A stretch of 64,000 bases of DNA from Edaphovirga cremea (GCF_003332275.1 NZ_QOVA01000001.1:186001-250000); one strand, 5' to 3'; positions 16,599 to 25,555 are shown, counted from the stretch's first letter. Notes: a model not told the origin generated them from the sequence alone. Made by a program: numbers and translations.

Positions 16599-18973
16599 GC
16601 TTTACCCACCTCCACAAGCATGGTTTGGTGAGAGTTGCCTTTTGCCAGCGCAGTGATCCGCGCAGAGCTCAGCACGTTGGCACAACCGGCATGGTCAACG
16701 CCATTTGCATCCGGTTGCCACCAGGCTCCCGCTTGTAGCGCAACGACTCCTGGCATAATACGTTGAGTAACCTCTGCCGGGATCATCGTAACACCGCGAT
16801 CGTTATGAACTCGGACACTGTCCCCCTGGGCAATACCTCGGCTGCGGGCATCTGCCGGGTTGATCCATAATTTCTGCGTCTGAACTTCCTGTAACCACGG
16901 GTTGGCGTATTGGGTGGAGTTAGCGCGATTCTTGCCTTTCCAGGTAATCAATTGCAGCGGATATTTTGCCGTCAGTTTGTCTTCCGGCCCTTCATGTGCA
17001 GGGACGTAGTGAGATAACGCAGGGATTTCAGGGTGCTTCATATCATAGAGACGCTTGGAGAAAATCTCGATTTTTCCTGACGGGGTTGGGAACGGATGAT
17101 TCTGCGGATCGCGAATATTATCAGCGAAAGCAATGTGCGGCTTACCCTTGAACAGGTGACGGCGCTGGACCAGCAATTCATCAAAGGTCGGCAAATGTTC
17201 GTCTGGCATAGACTGACGCGTGTTCTCCCAGATCTGTACGATCCATTCTTTTTCTGTGCGCCCGAGGCTGAACTCTTTTTCGATGCCAAGTTTCTGGGCA
17301 ACTTCACGTATCCAGTCGTAATCGGACCGGCGTTCGAATTGAGGTTCGATGAGCTTTTCTGACAGGATTAAATAGTTGGCCGTTCCCCAGGTTTCACCAA
17401 TGTTCCATCGTTCCATAAAGCTGGTTTCTGGTAATAAAACATCGGCATATTTTGCACTGGGTGTCAGATAGAGATCGCTTTGCACAATAAATTCTATTTT
17501 GGACTCATCCTCCAGTACTTTAACGGCTTGATGGATATCCGGGTTCTGGTTGGCCAAATAGTTTCCGGCCAGTGAAAATACCAGGCGAATATTACTGTTC
17601 AGTTTATCTCCACCGGTGAGGCCATCTTCTGGCGTAATCTTGCTGGCATCATCAGATGCTTGCACCCAGTTCATGATCGAGATCTTTTCTTTCACTGGAT
17701 TGTCTGGCATTTCTGGGCCCGTGGTGAATTTACGGTTACCGATACCCCCATAGCCGCCAGCCCAACCGCCTTTGATACCTACGTTGCCAGTGATAGTTGC
17801 CAGCAGGGTTGATCCTCGGGCAGTACGCTCACCGCAGTTATGTCGTTGTGGTCCCCAGCCCTGAATCAGTGCTGCTGGTTTGGCCGTGGCGTAATCTCGC
17901 GCCAGTTGCCGAATGGTCTGTGCCGGGACATGGGTGATCACCTCTGCCCATTCAGGCGTTTTCTTTATGCCGTCTTTAGCTCCCATAAGGTACGCCACCA
18001 GGGACTCATTTTCTGGTACGCCTTCAGGCATGGTGCTTTCATCAAAGCCCAAGGTGTAACGGTCAATAAAGGCCTTGTCATGCAGATTTTCATTGATGAT
18101 GACGTACATCATTGCATCCATCAGTGCATTGTCTGTGGAGGGGCGTAATGGGATCCACTGATCGGCGAGAGAGCTTGCGGTATCGGAATAACGGGGATCA
18201 ACCACGATAAAGCGGGTTCCGTTCTGCTTCATCTGCTGATAATAGTGATTGGTGTGACCAAAGATGGTTTCTGTCGGGTTATGGCCCCACAGGATCACCA
18301 AAGGGGTGTCGCTCAAGGTATCCAGTGTGTTGCCACTGGCAGCGCTACCGTAGGTATAAGGGGTTGCTGCCCCGGTGTTACCCATGCTGACAGAGTGATA
18401 ATACTCAAGGTATCCGCCCGTCAGGCTGAGCAGGCGACGGGCCATTTTATCGCCGGAGAACGCGCCGCCGCTTACGGCGGTATTGTTGTGGACAAACCGG
18501 GAAGCAGCCCCGTACTTTTCGGTGATCCTTTTCAGATTGTCGGCAATCAGCGTCGTGGCTTCATCCCAACTAATACGCACAAATTTGCCCTCACCACGCT
18601 TGCCAACGCGTTTCATCGGATATTTCAGCCGATCGGGATGATAGACGAATTTTCGATAGCCACGTCCACGCACACAGGCCCGCATGATAGGCATATCAGG
18701 ATCCAACTCGGCATCCGGTCGCGTAGTGATGCGGGTGACCACACCGTCCTGCACATGAGCACGAATATCGCATTTCCCTCCACAGTCAAAAGTGCTGCAG
18801 GTGGAGATAATGCGTTCTTCGGGAGGGCGTGTTTCGACGCTTGTTGTTGGTGTATCGGCGGCATTAACAAACTTGACGCCGACCACGGGAACGGCAGCCA
18901 GAGCGCTGCTCACCTTCACGAAATTACGGCGGGTGATCCCTGGGGAAGAATCGCTATTGTTTTTATCAGTCAT
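16595..18973 (-). CDS. dmsA: DMSO-reductase family molybdopterin subunit, Tat-exported
   Basis: A 792-residue molybdopterin oxidoreductase. The N-terminus has a twin-arginine signal (TRRNFVKVSSALAAVPVVG), so the folded enzyme is exported. A 4Fe-4S binding region follows (CSTFDCGGKC, then a later MRACVRGRG), then the bis-MGD domains (VILWGHNPTE, LIQGWGPQRHNCGER, RADVLLPETS-like DVLLPETSFMERW). It is the first gene of dmsABC plus a ferredoxin. The substrate is a guess: DMSO, another S- or N-oxide, or as in YnfE/F selenate. Gene and family are firm; the exact paralogue is not. Confidence 0.92.
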   Translation of the reverse strand: MTDKNNSDSSPGITRRNFVKVSSALAAVPVVGVKFVNAADTPTTSVETRPPEERIISTCSTFDCGGKCDIRAHVQDGVVTRITTRPDAELDPDMPIMRACVRGRGYRKFVYHPDRLKYPMKRVGKRGEGKFVRISWDEATTLIADNLKRITEKYGAASRFVHNNTAVSGGAFSGDKMARRLLSLTGGYLEYYHSVSMGNTGAATPYTYGSAASGNTLDTLSDTPLVILWGHNPTETIFGHTNHYYQQMKQNGTRFIVVDPRYSDTASSLADQWIPLRPSTDNALMDAMMYVIINENLHDKAFIDRYTLGFDESTMPEGVPENESLVAYLMGAKDGIKKTPEWAEVITHVPAQTIRQLARDYATAKPAALIQGWGPQRHNCGERTARGSTLLATITGNVGIKGGWAGGYGGIGNRKFTTGPEMPDNPVKEKISIMNWVQASDDASKITPEDGLTGGDKLNSNIRLVFSLAGNYLANQNPDIHQAVKVLEDESKIEFIVQSDLYLTPSAKYADVLLPETSFMERWNIGETWGTANYLILSEKLIEPQFERRSDYDWIREVAQKLGIEKEFSLGRTEKEWIVQIWENTRQSMPDEHLPTFDELLVQRRHLFKGKPHIAFADNIRDPQNHPFPTPSGKIEIFSKRLYDMKHPEIPALSHYVPAHEGPEDKLTAKYPLQLITWKGKNRANSTQYANPWLQEVQTQKLWINPADARSRGIAQGDSVRVHNDRGVTMIPAEVTQRIMPGVVALQAGAWWQPDANGVDHAGCANVLSSARITALAKGNSHQTMLVEVGKA

Positions 18974-19337
18974 GACATTTGCTCAAAAAGAAATCACATT
19001 ATCTATCTTGAGATAACTTATTTTCGTTGCGAAAAGTCAATCAGAGTTACTTCTTTTTGGTTATTTTAAAACATTATTGGAACTCGACGAGGAGAATGTT
19101 TTTTTGCAAATGGAGTTACAGAAATCTTTTCTTTGAGCGCCGTCACTTTTCAGCAAACATAGGCCAGATTTGTCTACGGGCTCGGGGGCACTCCAGGCGC
19201 ATAACCTGAATCGCCGTATACGGAATCAAATCCCATTCCACAATGGCTGCGGGTGAGCGTAAAACCCTCAGTAGCGTTTGCAATATGCCGGGGGATCTCC
19301 AGTTCATCCCCATGTCCCACAGATTTTTGTACAGAAC
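18974..19337. promoter_or_regulatory. dms promoter region with a palindrome
   Basis: The 364 bp between dmsA and the LOV-GGDEF gene contain no gene. At 18999-19016, about 26 bp from the dmsA start, lies the perfect inverted repeat TTATCT-N6-AGATAA, a candidate operator. Anaerobic control by FNR is usual for such operons, but I do not see a good TTGAT-N4-ATCAA site. The end nearer 19337 holds the 3' flank of the LOV-GGDEF gene. Confidence 0.4.
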
Positions 19338-20270
19338 CTAAAGACTGAAAAACTGATCTTTGCCCCGGGCCTTAGCTACGTAGAGAGCTTTATCGGCATA
19401 TGTCAGTAGTACGTTAGACGGGTGCAGTCGGCCAAATCTATGAACTGAAAAACCGATACTTATAGTCAAGTATCCTGTGCTGGAGGCGGAGTGCGGTATT
19501 CTCAAATCTCGCACGAGTTGGCATAGCGTCTGCACATACAGCGTTGCCTGGTCTTTCGTCATGCCGTTGGAGAGAATGACAAATTCTTCGCCGCCATACC
19601 TGGCTACAAAATCAGAACCCCGCTTAAAGGACTTACTCAAGCAATCAGCGACACGTATTAGCGCTTCATCGCCAGCCTGATGTCCATAAATATCATTGAA
19701 TGATTTGAAGTGATCGATATCAATCATGGCGAGAGTCAATGAGTCACCATTACGGTTGGCAATTTTACATTGAATGTCGAACTGCGTATCAAAAAAGCGA
19801 CGATTATAAATTCCGGTGAGTCCATCCTTTATGGAGAGTTGCTCGAAGTGTATTTTCATTTCTTCGAGGGACCGATGCTCATCGCGAAGCTGTTGCTGTA
19901 TTATCATTCTTGGCGTTACGTCTTTTTGAATCCCGATAAAATTGGTTACAGCCCCACTCTCATCATGAATTGGCGATATGCTTAACTCATTCCAAAACAT
20001 AGTTCCATCCTTGCGGTAGTTTCGCAAGGTTACAAGGCAGTACTCGCCTTTTTTAATGGCGTTGTGCACAATCTCCAGCTCTGGCTGTTCCCGATCGTTA
20101 TTTTGTAGGTATCGACAGTTGATGTTGGTAATTTCTTCGAAGGAGTAGCCGGTCATCCTCTCAAAAGCCGGATTTACAAAAATCAAAGGATTGTCGTCTA
20201 TGACATTGTCAGAGATGGTGATGCCATCTCGCGAATCCATAACCGCCTGTTTAAGAATTTCAATCTTCAT
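19338..20270 (-). CDS. LOV-domain diguanylate cyclase
   Basis: A 310-residue protein with an N-terminal PAS domain of LOV type and a C-terminal GGDEF domain. The LOV signature NCRYLQ (51-56) carries the cysteine (C52) that forms the flavin adduct in blue light, followed by RNYRKDGTMFWNELSISP and NFIGIQKDVT. A helical linker (about 120-145) leads to the cyclase domain with GGEEF at 226-230, an RGSD inhibitory site five residues before it, and DIDHFKSFND metal/nucleotide residues. It should make cyclic di-GMP under light control. No EAL domain. The gene stands alone between the dms operon and the IS remnant. Confidence 0.92.
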   Translation of the reverse strand: MKIEILKQAVMDSRDGITISDNVIDDNPLIFVNPAFERMTGYSFEEITNINCRYLQNNDREQPELEIVHNAIKKGEYCLVTLRNYRKDGTMFWNELSISPIHDESGAVTNFIGIQKDVTPRMIIQQQLRDEHRSLEEMKIHFEQLSIKDGLTGIYNRRFFDTQFDIQCKIANRNGDSLTLAMIDIDHFKSFNDIYGHQAGDEALIRVADCLSKSFKRGSDFVARYGGEEFVILSNGMTKDQATLYVQTLCQLVRDLRIPHSASSTGYLTISIGFSVHRFGRLHPSNVLLTYADKALYVAKARGKDQFFSL

Positions 20271-20559
20271 ACAAAATCCGTTAGTGGGATCGAAGGGAGA
20301 ACGCGGTTCGTAAGCAACGCAACATCAAGAGATCACACGCGGTCAAATCAATTTTACAAGTGTAGTCGTTGAAAAAGAACCGTGTCCTTTATTTGACATT
20401 GTTACAAACTGGGGCCAGAACGGAGTCGTTCCTGTCAAAAAGAGCTCAGGGGCTGAGAGCCTGAATCCCCAGCGAGGGTTGCCGCACCAGTCCTTTACGC
20501 AATGCCAAAGCCCAGCGTAGGTTGTAATGCCGTTCACTTACACATATAGGGTTTTGTCG
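20271..20559. other. Intergenic, scrambled remnants
   Basis: About 290 bp upstream of the LOV-GGDEF gene. On the minus strand 20455-20545 reads YNLRWALALRKGLVRQ in one frame, which looks coding-like but has no start or clear family. The promoter of the cyclase gene must lie near 20280-20340. Confidence 0.35.
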
Positions 20560-20760
20560 CGTTATCGGCGTCCACGGCTAGGTGCAGTTTTCACCAGACG
20601 CGGCGCTTTTCCTGACCATGCTTTTTCATCTTCCACTCGCCTTTACCGAAGACTTTTAATCCGGTGGAGTCGATAACCAGGTGGGCAGTCTCACCGCGCG
20701 TGGGGTTTTTGAAAGGGGGCTGACGGACTTGGCTCGCCTGCTAACACAGGAATACTTATA
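20560..20760 (-). mobile_element. IS5-family (IS903-like) transposase fragment
   Basis: On the minus strand the sequence reads YKYSCVSRRAKSV, then after a frame change TRGETAHLVIDSTGLKVFGK, then GEWKMKKHGQEKRRVW, a TGA, and KLHLAVDADN. This is the central DDE region of IS903-type transposases (the DSTGLK aspartate is present). A frameshift near the first join and a TGA in place of the usual Arg codon kill it. Both ends of the element are missing, so it is a relic abutting the integrase pseudogene. Confidence 0.82.
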
Positions 20761-20786
20761 AGCTCTCTGATGGTGGTGGATTATTT

Positions 20787-21814
20787 TTGTTAGTGAACAC
20801 AAGTGGTTCGCGGTATTGGCGGATGAAGTACCGGATTGCTGGTAAAGAAAAATTGCTATCAATTGGCATTTATCCTGATGTTACTCTCGCTGAAGCCAGA
20901 GCAAAAAGAGATGGGGCTAAGCGTATACTTGCTGTGGGTGGTGATCCTGGTGAAGAAAAGAAAACTGAGAAACAAGCCAAGAAAATCAGCATTGATAACA
21001 CGTTCAAAGCTCTAGCCAGAGAATGGCATGCCTACAAAAGGCCCAATTGGTCTAAAGGTTATGCCGACGATTTAATGGAATCGTTCGAAAAGGATATCTT
21101 CCCTTACGTTGGTAAGCGTCCGGTTGCCGAAATCAAACCTCTAGAAATACTCGAAACCCTACGCAAGTTAGAAAAGCGCGGTGTCCTAGATAAAATGCGT
21201 AAGATCCGCCAGGCATGCAGCCAAGCTTTCCGTTATGCAATAGTGACCGGTAGAGCAGAAAACAATCAGCAGGTGAACTAGCTGGTGCCCTAGCCGTTCA
21301 GAAACATACACATTTCCCCCATTTGTCAGTAGATGAACTTCCAGAATTCCTCCAAGCGCTTAACGCCTATAGCGGCAGCCCGGTCACTCGAATAGCAACA
21401 CGTTTACTCATGCTCACCGGAGTTCGTGCAATCAAGCTACAGGCTGCTGAGTGGCTAGAATTTGATTTGGATAAGGCCATCTGGGAAGTCCCTACCACCA
21501 GAATGAAAATGCGCCGCCCTCATCTGGTTCCTTTGTCAGAGCAGGCATTAGAGTTATTGCGTCAATTACACGAGATTACTGGTCGTTTTAAACTGGCATT
21601 TCCTGGTCGGAATGACAGCTTGAAACCAATGAGCGAAGCCAACATTAATCAAGTGATAAAACGAGTTAGTTATCATGGCAGAGCGACCGATCACGGTTTC
21701 CGGCACACTATGAGCGCCATTTTTCATGAGCAGGGGTTTAATACCGCGTGGATAGAAACACAGTTGGCCCACGTGGATAAAAACAGCATTCGTGGTACCT
21801 ACAATCACGAATAG
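20787..21814 (+). pseudogene. P4-type tyrosine integrase, broken at both ends and frameshifted
   Basis: From TTG 20787 the frame gives the Arm/core part of a P4-like integrase (SRYWRMKYRIAGKEKLLSIG, YKRPNWSKGYADDLMESFEK), but the first 30 or so residues are replaced by IS remnant. Near 21262 a frameshift moves the reading to the frame AGELAGALAVQKHTHFPHLS, which continues in the catalytic half from 21323: GVRAIKL with the first Arg, HGFRHTMSAIFHE with the H-x-x-R box, and HVDKNSIRGTYNH near the Tyr. The C-terminus stops with TAG right after TYNHE, where the family normally continues 20-40 residues. Not functional as it stands. Confidence 0.9.
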
Positions 21815-21828
21815 AAACAGGAGTTAAT

Positions 21829-22026
21829 ATGTCTCAATCTCTCATCCGTATGTCAGAAACTACCCGCCGCACAGGATACGGGAAAGCATGGCTTTATAAA
21901 TTGATCAGTCAAAATAGATTCCCACAACCCGTTAAAATCGGTACCCATTCTATTGCCTTTGTTGAAAGCGAAATTGACGAGTGGAGCAACCAGCGCATTG
22001 CTGAATCCCGCAAAGAGGTCGCCTAA
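21829..22026 (+). CDS. AlpA-family regulator
   Basis: 65 residues: MSQSLIRMSETTRRTGYGKA, WLYKLISQNRFPQPVKIG, then a C-terminal EIDEWSNQRIAESR helix, the AlpA/excisionase pattern. It starts 14 bp after the truncated integrase with CAGGAG upstream, as in intact P4-like islands where integrase and AlpA are adjacent. It is a second, divergent AlpA in this window (the other is at 4098-4304). Likely controlled excision of the now broken element. Confidence 0.9.
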   Translation: MSQSLIRMSETTRRTGYGKAWLYKLISQNRFPQPVKIGTHSIAFVESEIDEWSNQRIAESRKEVA

Positions 22027-22122
22027 TCAAGCATATAGGATGTTCATTTGTTGCGTGCTGTTGCGATGGGTTCCATTCAGTATTTGTCCGCAGCAATCGA
22101 AAGCTTTAACAAGGGATAATCA

Positions 22123-22269
22123 ATGAAACTGAAAAAATTCCACTTCACTGGGGTAGGCCAAACTCACCCAAACCAAGTCTCAGCGGTATTACGATTAATG
22201 GTTTGCCTTATGAGTTGGTGGATGCCTGGAGCGAATATCCTACTAAGCGCATCTTTGGGAAACGATAGT
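22123..22269 (+). pseudogene. Small phage-type gene with a probable frameshift
   Basis: From ATG 22123 the frame reads MKLKKFHFTGVGQTHPNQ and then turns into unlikely residues. A one-base shift near 22174 gives SLSGITINGLPYELVDAWSE and ends in a stop at 22267-22269, a much more protein-like continuation. A combined product of about 48 residues fits a small conserved phage protein. Ribosome site AAGGGATAATCA is weak but present. I do not know the family. Confidence 0.5.
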
Positions 22270-22430
22270 TCGAAATCGCTCGAACCCGGCAATATAATCT
22301 TATTCATGTATCAGTTATATCCGAAACCTGAGAGCTAACAAAGCAAAGCTACTTAAAGGGAACAGTGTTGTTAACGCCATAAATATTGTTTATATATTAT
22401 TGACTTAATTGCAAGCTGATTGGAGTAACA

Positions 22431-22601
22431 ATGCGTCAGAAAGGATACTATTGGGCAAAAGATGACAAGGATCGTTGGGAGGTTGTTCATTGGGAGGGGC
22501 AAGGATGGCTCATATTTCAGGAGTCCCAAATATTACTCCAAAGGGAGATTGATTTGATCTTCTGCTACATATCAGAAACGCCGCTCCCAGAACCGGCTTA
22601 A
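22431..22601 (+). CDS. Small hypothetical protein (56 residues)
   Basis: An intact short frame with GGAG six bases before the ATG, starting MRQKGYYWAKDDKDRWEVVH and ending in ETPLPEPA. Tryptophan-rich and soluble. Similar short acidic/aromatic proteins are common in phage-derived islands, but I cannot name a family. A terminator follows 27 bp downstream. Confidence 0.6.
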   Translation: MRQKGYYWAKDDKDRWEVVHWEGQGWLIFQESQILLQREIDLIFCYISETPLPEPA

Positions 22602-22627
22602 GCATTTAGTCACATTCATTCAATTCC

Positions 22628-22651
22628 AGGCTGCCTACGGGTGGCCTTTTT
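22628..22651 (+). terminator. Rho-independent terminator
   Basis: AGGCTGCC-TACG-GGTGGCCT forms an eight-pair stem with two G-T wobbles and is followed by TTTTTC. It lies just after the 56-residue gene. Confidence 0.7.
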
Positions 22652-22700
22652 CATTTTACGCCCGGCGTTCGCTGAGCGAAGCGAACAAAGGAGTAAGCAA

Positions 22701-22979
22701 ATGGATGAACCAGTATCCACGGGTACCGGAGCAGCAACATACATTATCGGCGGAGTAACGATTATTGGCCTTGCACCCTGGATTAATTCAGGCGTCGTTA
22801 TCGGCGCATTCGGCGGGGCAGTGATTTACGTTATGTCCTCCGCTGACATATCAATACTCCGGCGTGTGTGCGCTGTGCGCTTGATGGCTTTTCGCCGTGG
22901 TTCGTTATCACATCGATCTTTACTCTCTTTTTTTGCCTGGACGCTGATCGTTGCTACTGCTGCCGTTCCTATTAGATAG
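22701..22979 (+). CDS. Phage holin-like membrane protein
   Basis: Start at ATG 22701, with AAGGAG eleven bases before it, gives 92 residues: MDEPVSTGTGAATYIIGGVT, then two hydrophobic segments (about 12-30 and 34-48) ending in AVIYVMSSADISILRR. This front part matches putative holins of P2/lambdoid satellites. After residue 52 the sequence becomes Arg-rich and less like the family, with one further hydrophobic stretch near the end, so a frameshift or altered C-terminus is possible. No endolysin gene is seen beside it. Confidence 0.6.
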   Translation: MDEPVSTGTGAATYIIGGVTIIGLAPWINSGVVIGAFGGAVIYVMSSADISILRRVCAVRLMAFRRGSLSHRSLLSFFAWTLIVATAAVPIR

Positions 22980-23089
22980 AACCCCCCATTAACGCGGTGA
23001 ACATTTTCTTTTGAAGTGTGATGCGCATCATCTTTAAACCTCCACAGCATTCTATATTTTGAATTCCCACACGGGATAAGGAGGTGAGT

Positions 23090-23296
23090 ATGTCTGAACG
23101 TCCTGATGTCCAAAAACCACGCCCTGATAAAGTATATCCTTTGCAAGAAGAGGAATATCCTACTCGGCGCGATGACGAAGATGATGACGAAGAAGATGAT
23201 GATCCAGAAGAAGTTCCAGAAGAAGATCCAGAGGTTATAATCGATCCCGCCGAAGATGAGGATGAAAATCCTCTCGATCCGAGAAAAGGAATCTAG
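23090..23296 (+). CDS. Very acidic small protein
   Basis: ATG 23090 has an excellent ribosome site (AAGGAGGTGAGT). The 68-residue product is dominated by Asp and Glu from residue 22 on, including a run of about eight acidic residues in DEDDDEEDDDPEE, with prolines between. It is disordered-looking, with no signal peptide. Acidic DNA-mimic or phage accessory proteins look like this, but function is not inferable. It follows the holin-like gene and ends just before a terminator. Confidence 0.65.
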   Translation: MSERPDVQKPRPDKVYPLQEEEYPTRRDDEDDDEEDDDPEEVPEEDPEVIIDPAEDEDENPLDPRKGI

Positions 23297-23305
23297 TTGT
23301 CATTT

Positions 23306-23327
23306 AAACCGCCTTCGGGCGGTTTTT
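23306..23327 (+). terminator. Rho-independent terminator
   Basis: AAACCGCC-TTCG-GGCGGTTT with a T-run: a compact hairpin ten bases after the acidic-protein gene. Confidence 0.9.
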
Positions 23328-23458
23328 TATTGCATCACAGAGCGGCTTTACGAGGCTGCTGCGTAATGCGCAAGCAAAGCCATCAGCAGCACCCATCGGC
23401 TGTAAGTATCCCGCTTAAACGAACCATTCACATTTAGAGATCTTCCGGCATACTAACC

Positions 23459-23560
23459 TTGCCAATAAAGGAGATCGCTAAACTTGAGCACCTGTTCGGC
23501 GGATCTACCTATCCGTTTATACCAGACATTTTGCGTAATAGGGTTCAGGCTCGTAGCTAA
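23459..23560 (+). pseudogene. Possible gene tail of unknown identity
   Basis: A 34-codon frame reads LPIKEIAKLEHLFGGSTYPF and IPDILRNRVQARS before a TAA. It has no start codon context and is closed upstream by a stop, but the residue pattern looks like genuine protein, so I read it as the 3' end of a deleted phage or island gene. Confidence 0.3.
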
Positions 23561-23607
23561 TCGGTGTCTTATGCTCGAAGTCTATCCTGCTGAAGGAGTT
23601 GTTAATA

Positions 23608-24288
23608 ATGAAGCAAGGGCCGTTGACAGATGAAGAACTGGCATGGTTGGATGACGTTTTAATGGAGTATGGTAACGATGATTCCATTTTGGACGTTACT
23701 GAGCTCGATGGCATGCTCACTGCCCTTCTTTCCGGGCCAAATATGATTTCGCCAGGGTGCTGGTTGGCGGTCATATGGGGTGGAGAAGAGTATGCACCCC
23801 ACTGGAAATCCAAGCATGAATTTACACGCTTTATGGATCTCATCTTTCAGCACATGAATGACATTACCGCTCGGCTTTGTTACAACCCTGAGCATTTTGC
23901 ACCGCTTTTCGAATTTCGAACTATAGATAATGAAGAATATATCATCGCGGAAGAGTGGTGTTTCGGTTATATGAGAGGGGTAGCGCTGGATGATTGGTCT
24001 GCACTGCCTGAAGCGCTTACCGCTGAGTTAAAGGTCATTGCCCTCCACGGTAAAGAGGAAAATTTTCCACTACTTGAAAAGATGTCAGCAGACGATATTC
24101 AACAGAGTATCGAGAAAATACCACCAGCAGCACTTCGTCTACATGCTCACTGGTTGCGCCAGAGACGGCCAGTAAGCGAAATGCCGTTACAATCACCTGT
24201 TCCTTATGCGGCCCCGTCGAAAGTTGGGCGTAATGATCCCTGCCCCTGTGGCAGTGGTAAAAAATTTAAACAGTGCTGTTTGCACTGA
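23608..24288 (+). CDS. UPF0149/YecA-family protein with SEC-C zinc motif
   Basis: ATG 23608 (MKQGPLTDEELAWLDDVLME) is preceded by AAGGAG, and a TTG at 23599 is an unneeded extension. The 226-residue protein has the YecA/UPF0149 helical domain (LDVTELDGMLTALLSGPNMI, EEWCFGYMRGVALDDWSALP) and ends in the zinc-binding SEC-C motif GRNDPCPCGSGKKFKQCC as seen in SecA and YecA. SEC-C domains bind zinc and contact ribosomes or SecB; the role of this copy is not known. It stands between two decayed island parts and looks intact. Confidence 0.88.
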   Translation: MKQGPLTDEELAWLDDVLMEYGNDDSILDVTELDGMLTALLSGPNMISPGCWLAVIWGGEEYAPHWKSKHEFTRFMDLIFQHMNDITARLCYNPEHFAPLFEFRTIDNEEYIIAEEWCFGYMRGVALDDWSALPEALTAELKVIALHGKEENFPLLEKMSADDIQQSIEKIPPAALRLHAHWLRQRRPVSEMPLQSPVPYAAPSKVGRNDPCPCGSGKKFKQCCLH

Positions 24289-24533
24289 TCGCAACCAACC
24301 CTAAGCTGAACACGGCAGTGCATGCATTCTTGGGCATGAGATCTTTACTTTCTGAGATATTCTCATTTTCCTGATTAGGACCGTGCAGGTTATTTTCGTT
24401 ACCTGGGTTTTATCATTGAGAATGATAGGCATTTTTTTGAAATATAACGTGACAGGTCAAGGTAATATCAACTTGGCTTATATTTTTGGGTGCTGTATTC
24501 CCAAGACTCTTCCGTTTGCTTGCCTTTTGTTAG

Positions 24534-25311
24534 ATGCCGCGCTTTAATGCCGGTGGTTCAAGATTAATTGGTTTTCGAAAACCCCCGATTAGCGTATTCT
24601 CGGAAGAGAAACATGCATCCCGCAGTGACCGCTATACCTATATTCCCACCATCGCTTTATTGGATAACCTGCGCAGGGAAGGTTTCCAGCCATTCTTTGC
24701 CTGCCAAACTCGCGTGCGTGACCTGGATAAGCGCGAACATACCAAACACATGCTGCGCCTACGCAGTGAGAACCAGATTGTTGGCAAGAGATTATCCTGC
24801 TCAACAGCCACGATGGTTCCAGCAATTACCAGATGATTCCGGGCCTGTTCCGCTTTGTATATGACAACGGAATGGTCTGCGGCAACAGCTTTGGCGAAGT
24901 GCATGTGCCGCATAAGGGCGATGTCGTTGGTCAGGTTATCGAAGGTGCCTATGAAGTGCTGGGGATTTTCGACAAGGTGGAAGCTTCGCGTGAAGCCATG
25001 CTGACCACGTCACTAGCGCTATCGGCCCAACGGGCCTTTACCCAAGCGGCTTTAACCTACCGTTATGATAAAGGCCACCCGCCGGTCACCGATGAGCAAA
25101 TCCTGATGCCCCGGCGTTGGGAAGACCGACAAAACGACCTGTGGAGTACCACCAGCGTGCGCAGGAAAACATGCTCAAAGGTGGGCTCAACGGGCGCAAC
25201 GCCCATGGCAGACAGGCCAGAACCCGTGCAGTGAAAGGCATTGAAGGTAGTATCAAGCTCAACGGTTCCTTGTGGGTGCTGGCTAAAAATATATTTAACT
25301 TCAATAAGTAA
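24534..25311 (+). pseudogene. Frameshifted DUF932 (YfjQ-like) gene
   Basis: A degraded relative of the intact gene at 9435. The first part reads SEEKHASRSDRYTYIPTIAL and HTKHMLRLRSENQIVGK. A 10-bp deletion relative to the intact copy, at about 24790, shifts the frame; the middle continues from about 24791 as SFGEVHVPHKGDVV... and LTYRYDKGHPPVTDEQILMP. A one-base deletion near 25150 shifts it again, and the end reads NMLKGGLNGRNAHGRQ, ARTRAVKGIEG up to the stop at 25311. The N-terminal MTRLASRF start is also degraded. Not functional as one protein. Confidence 0.88.
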
Positions 25312-25555
25312 CACTTTCGCGTAATACCCCTTCATCTGTAAGGGATTGATCGTTTTAAACGATTGGTATGATCTTATTGATCTGTACAACCGATTATCTT
25401 TGCCGTTCACCCACCGATAAGATCGGCTGGGTGCTGTTCGGTTTTTCTGCATCTTGAAACCCATCAATCAGGTACGTTTTGGCACGTCGGCATACAGGGA
25501 AATATTGTCTGTTATCACTGAGATGACATGCATCAAAAAAGGAGGAAAGACGCAG

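Noticed and set aside
18245-19069. 274-codon plus-strand frame antisense to dmsA
   Set aside because: Long only because of codon bias on the opposite strand; dmsA is unambiguous.
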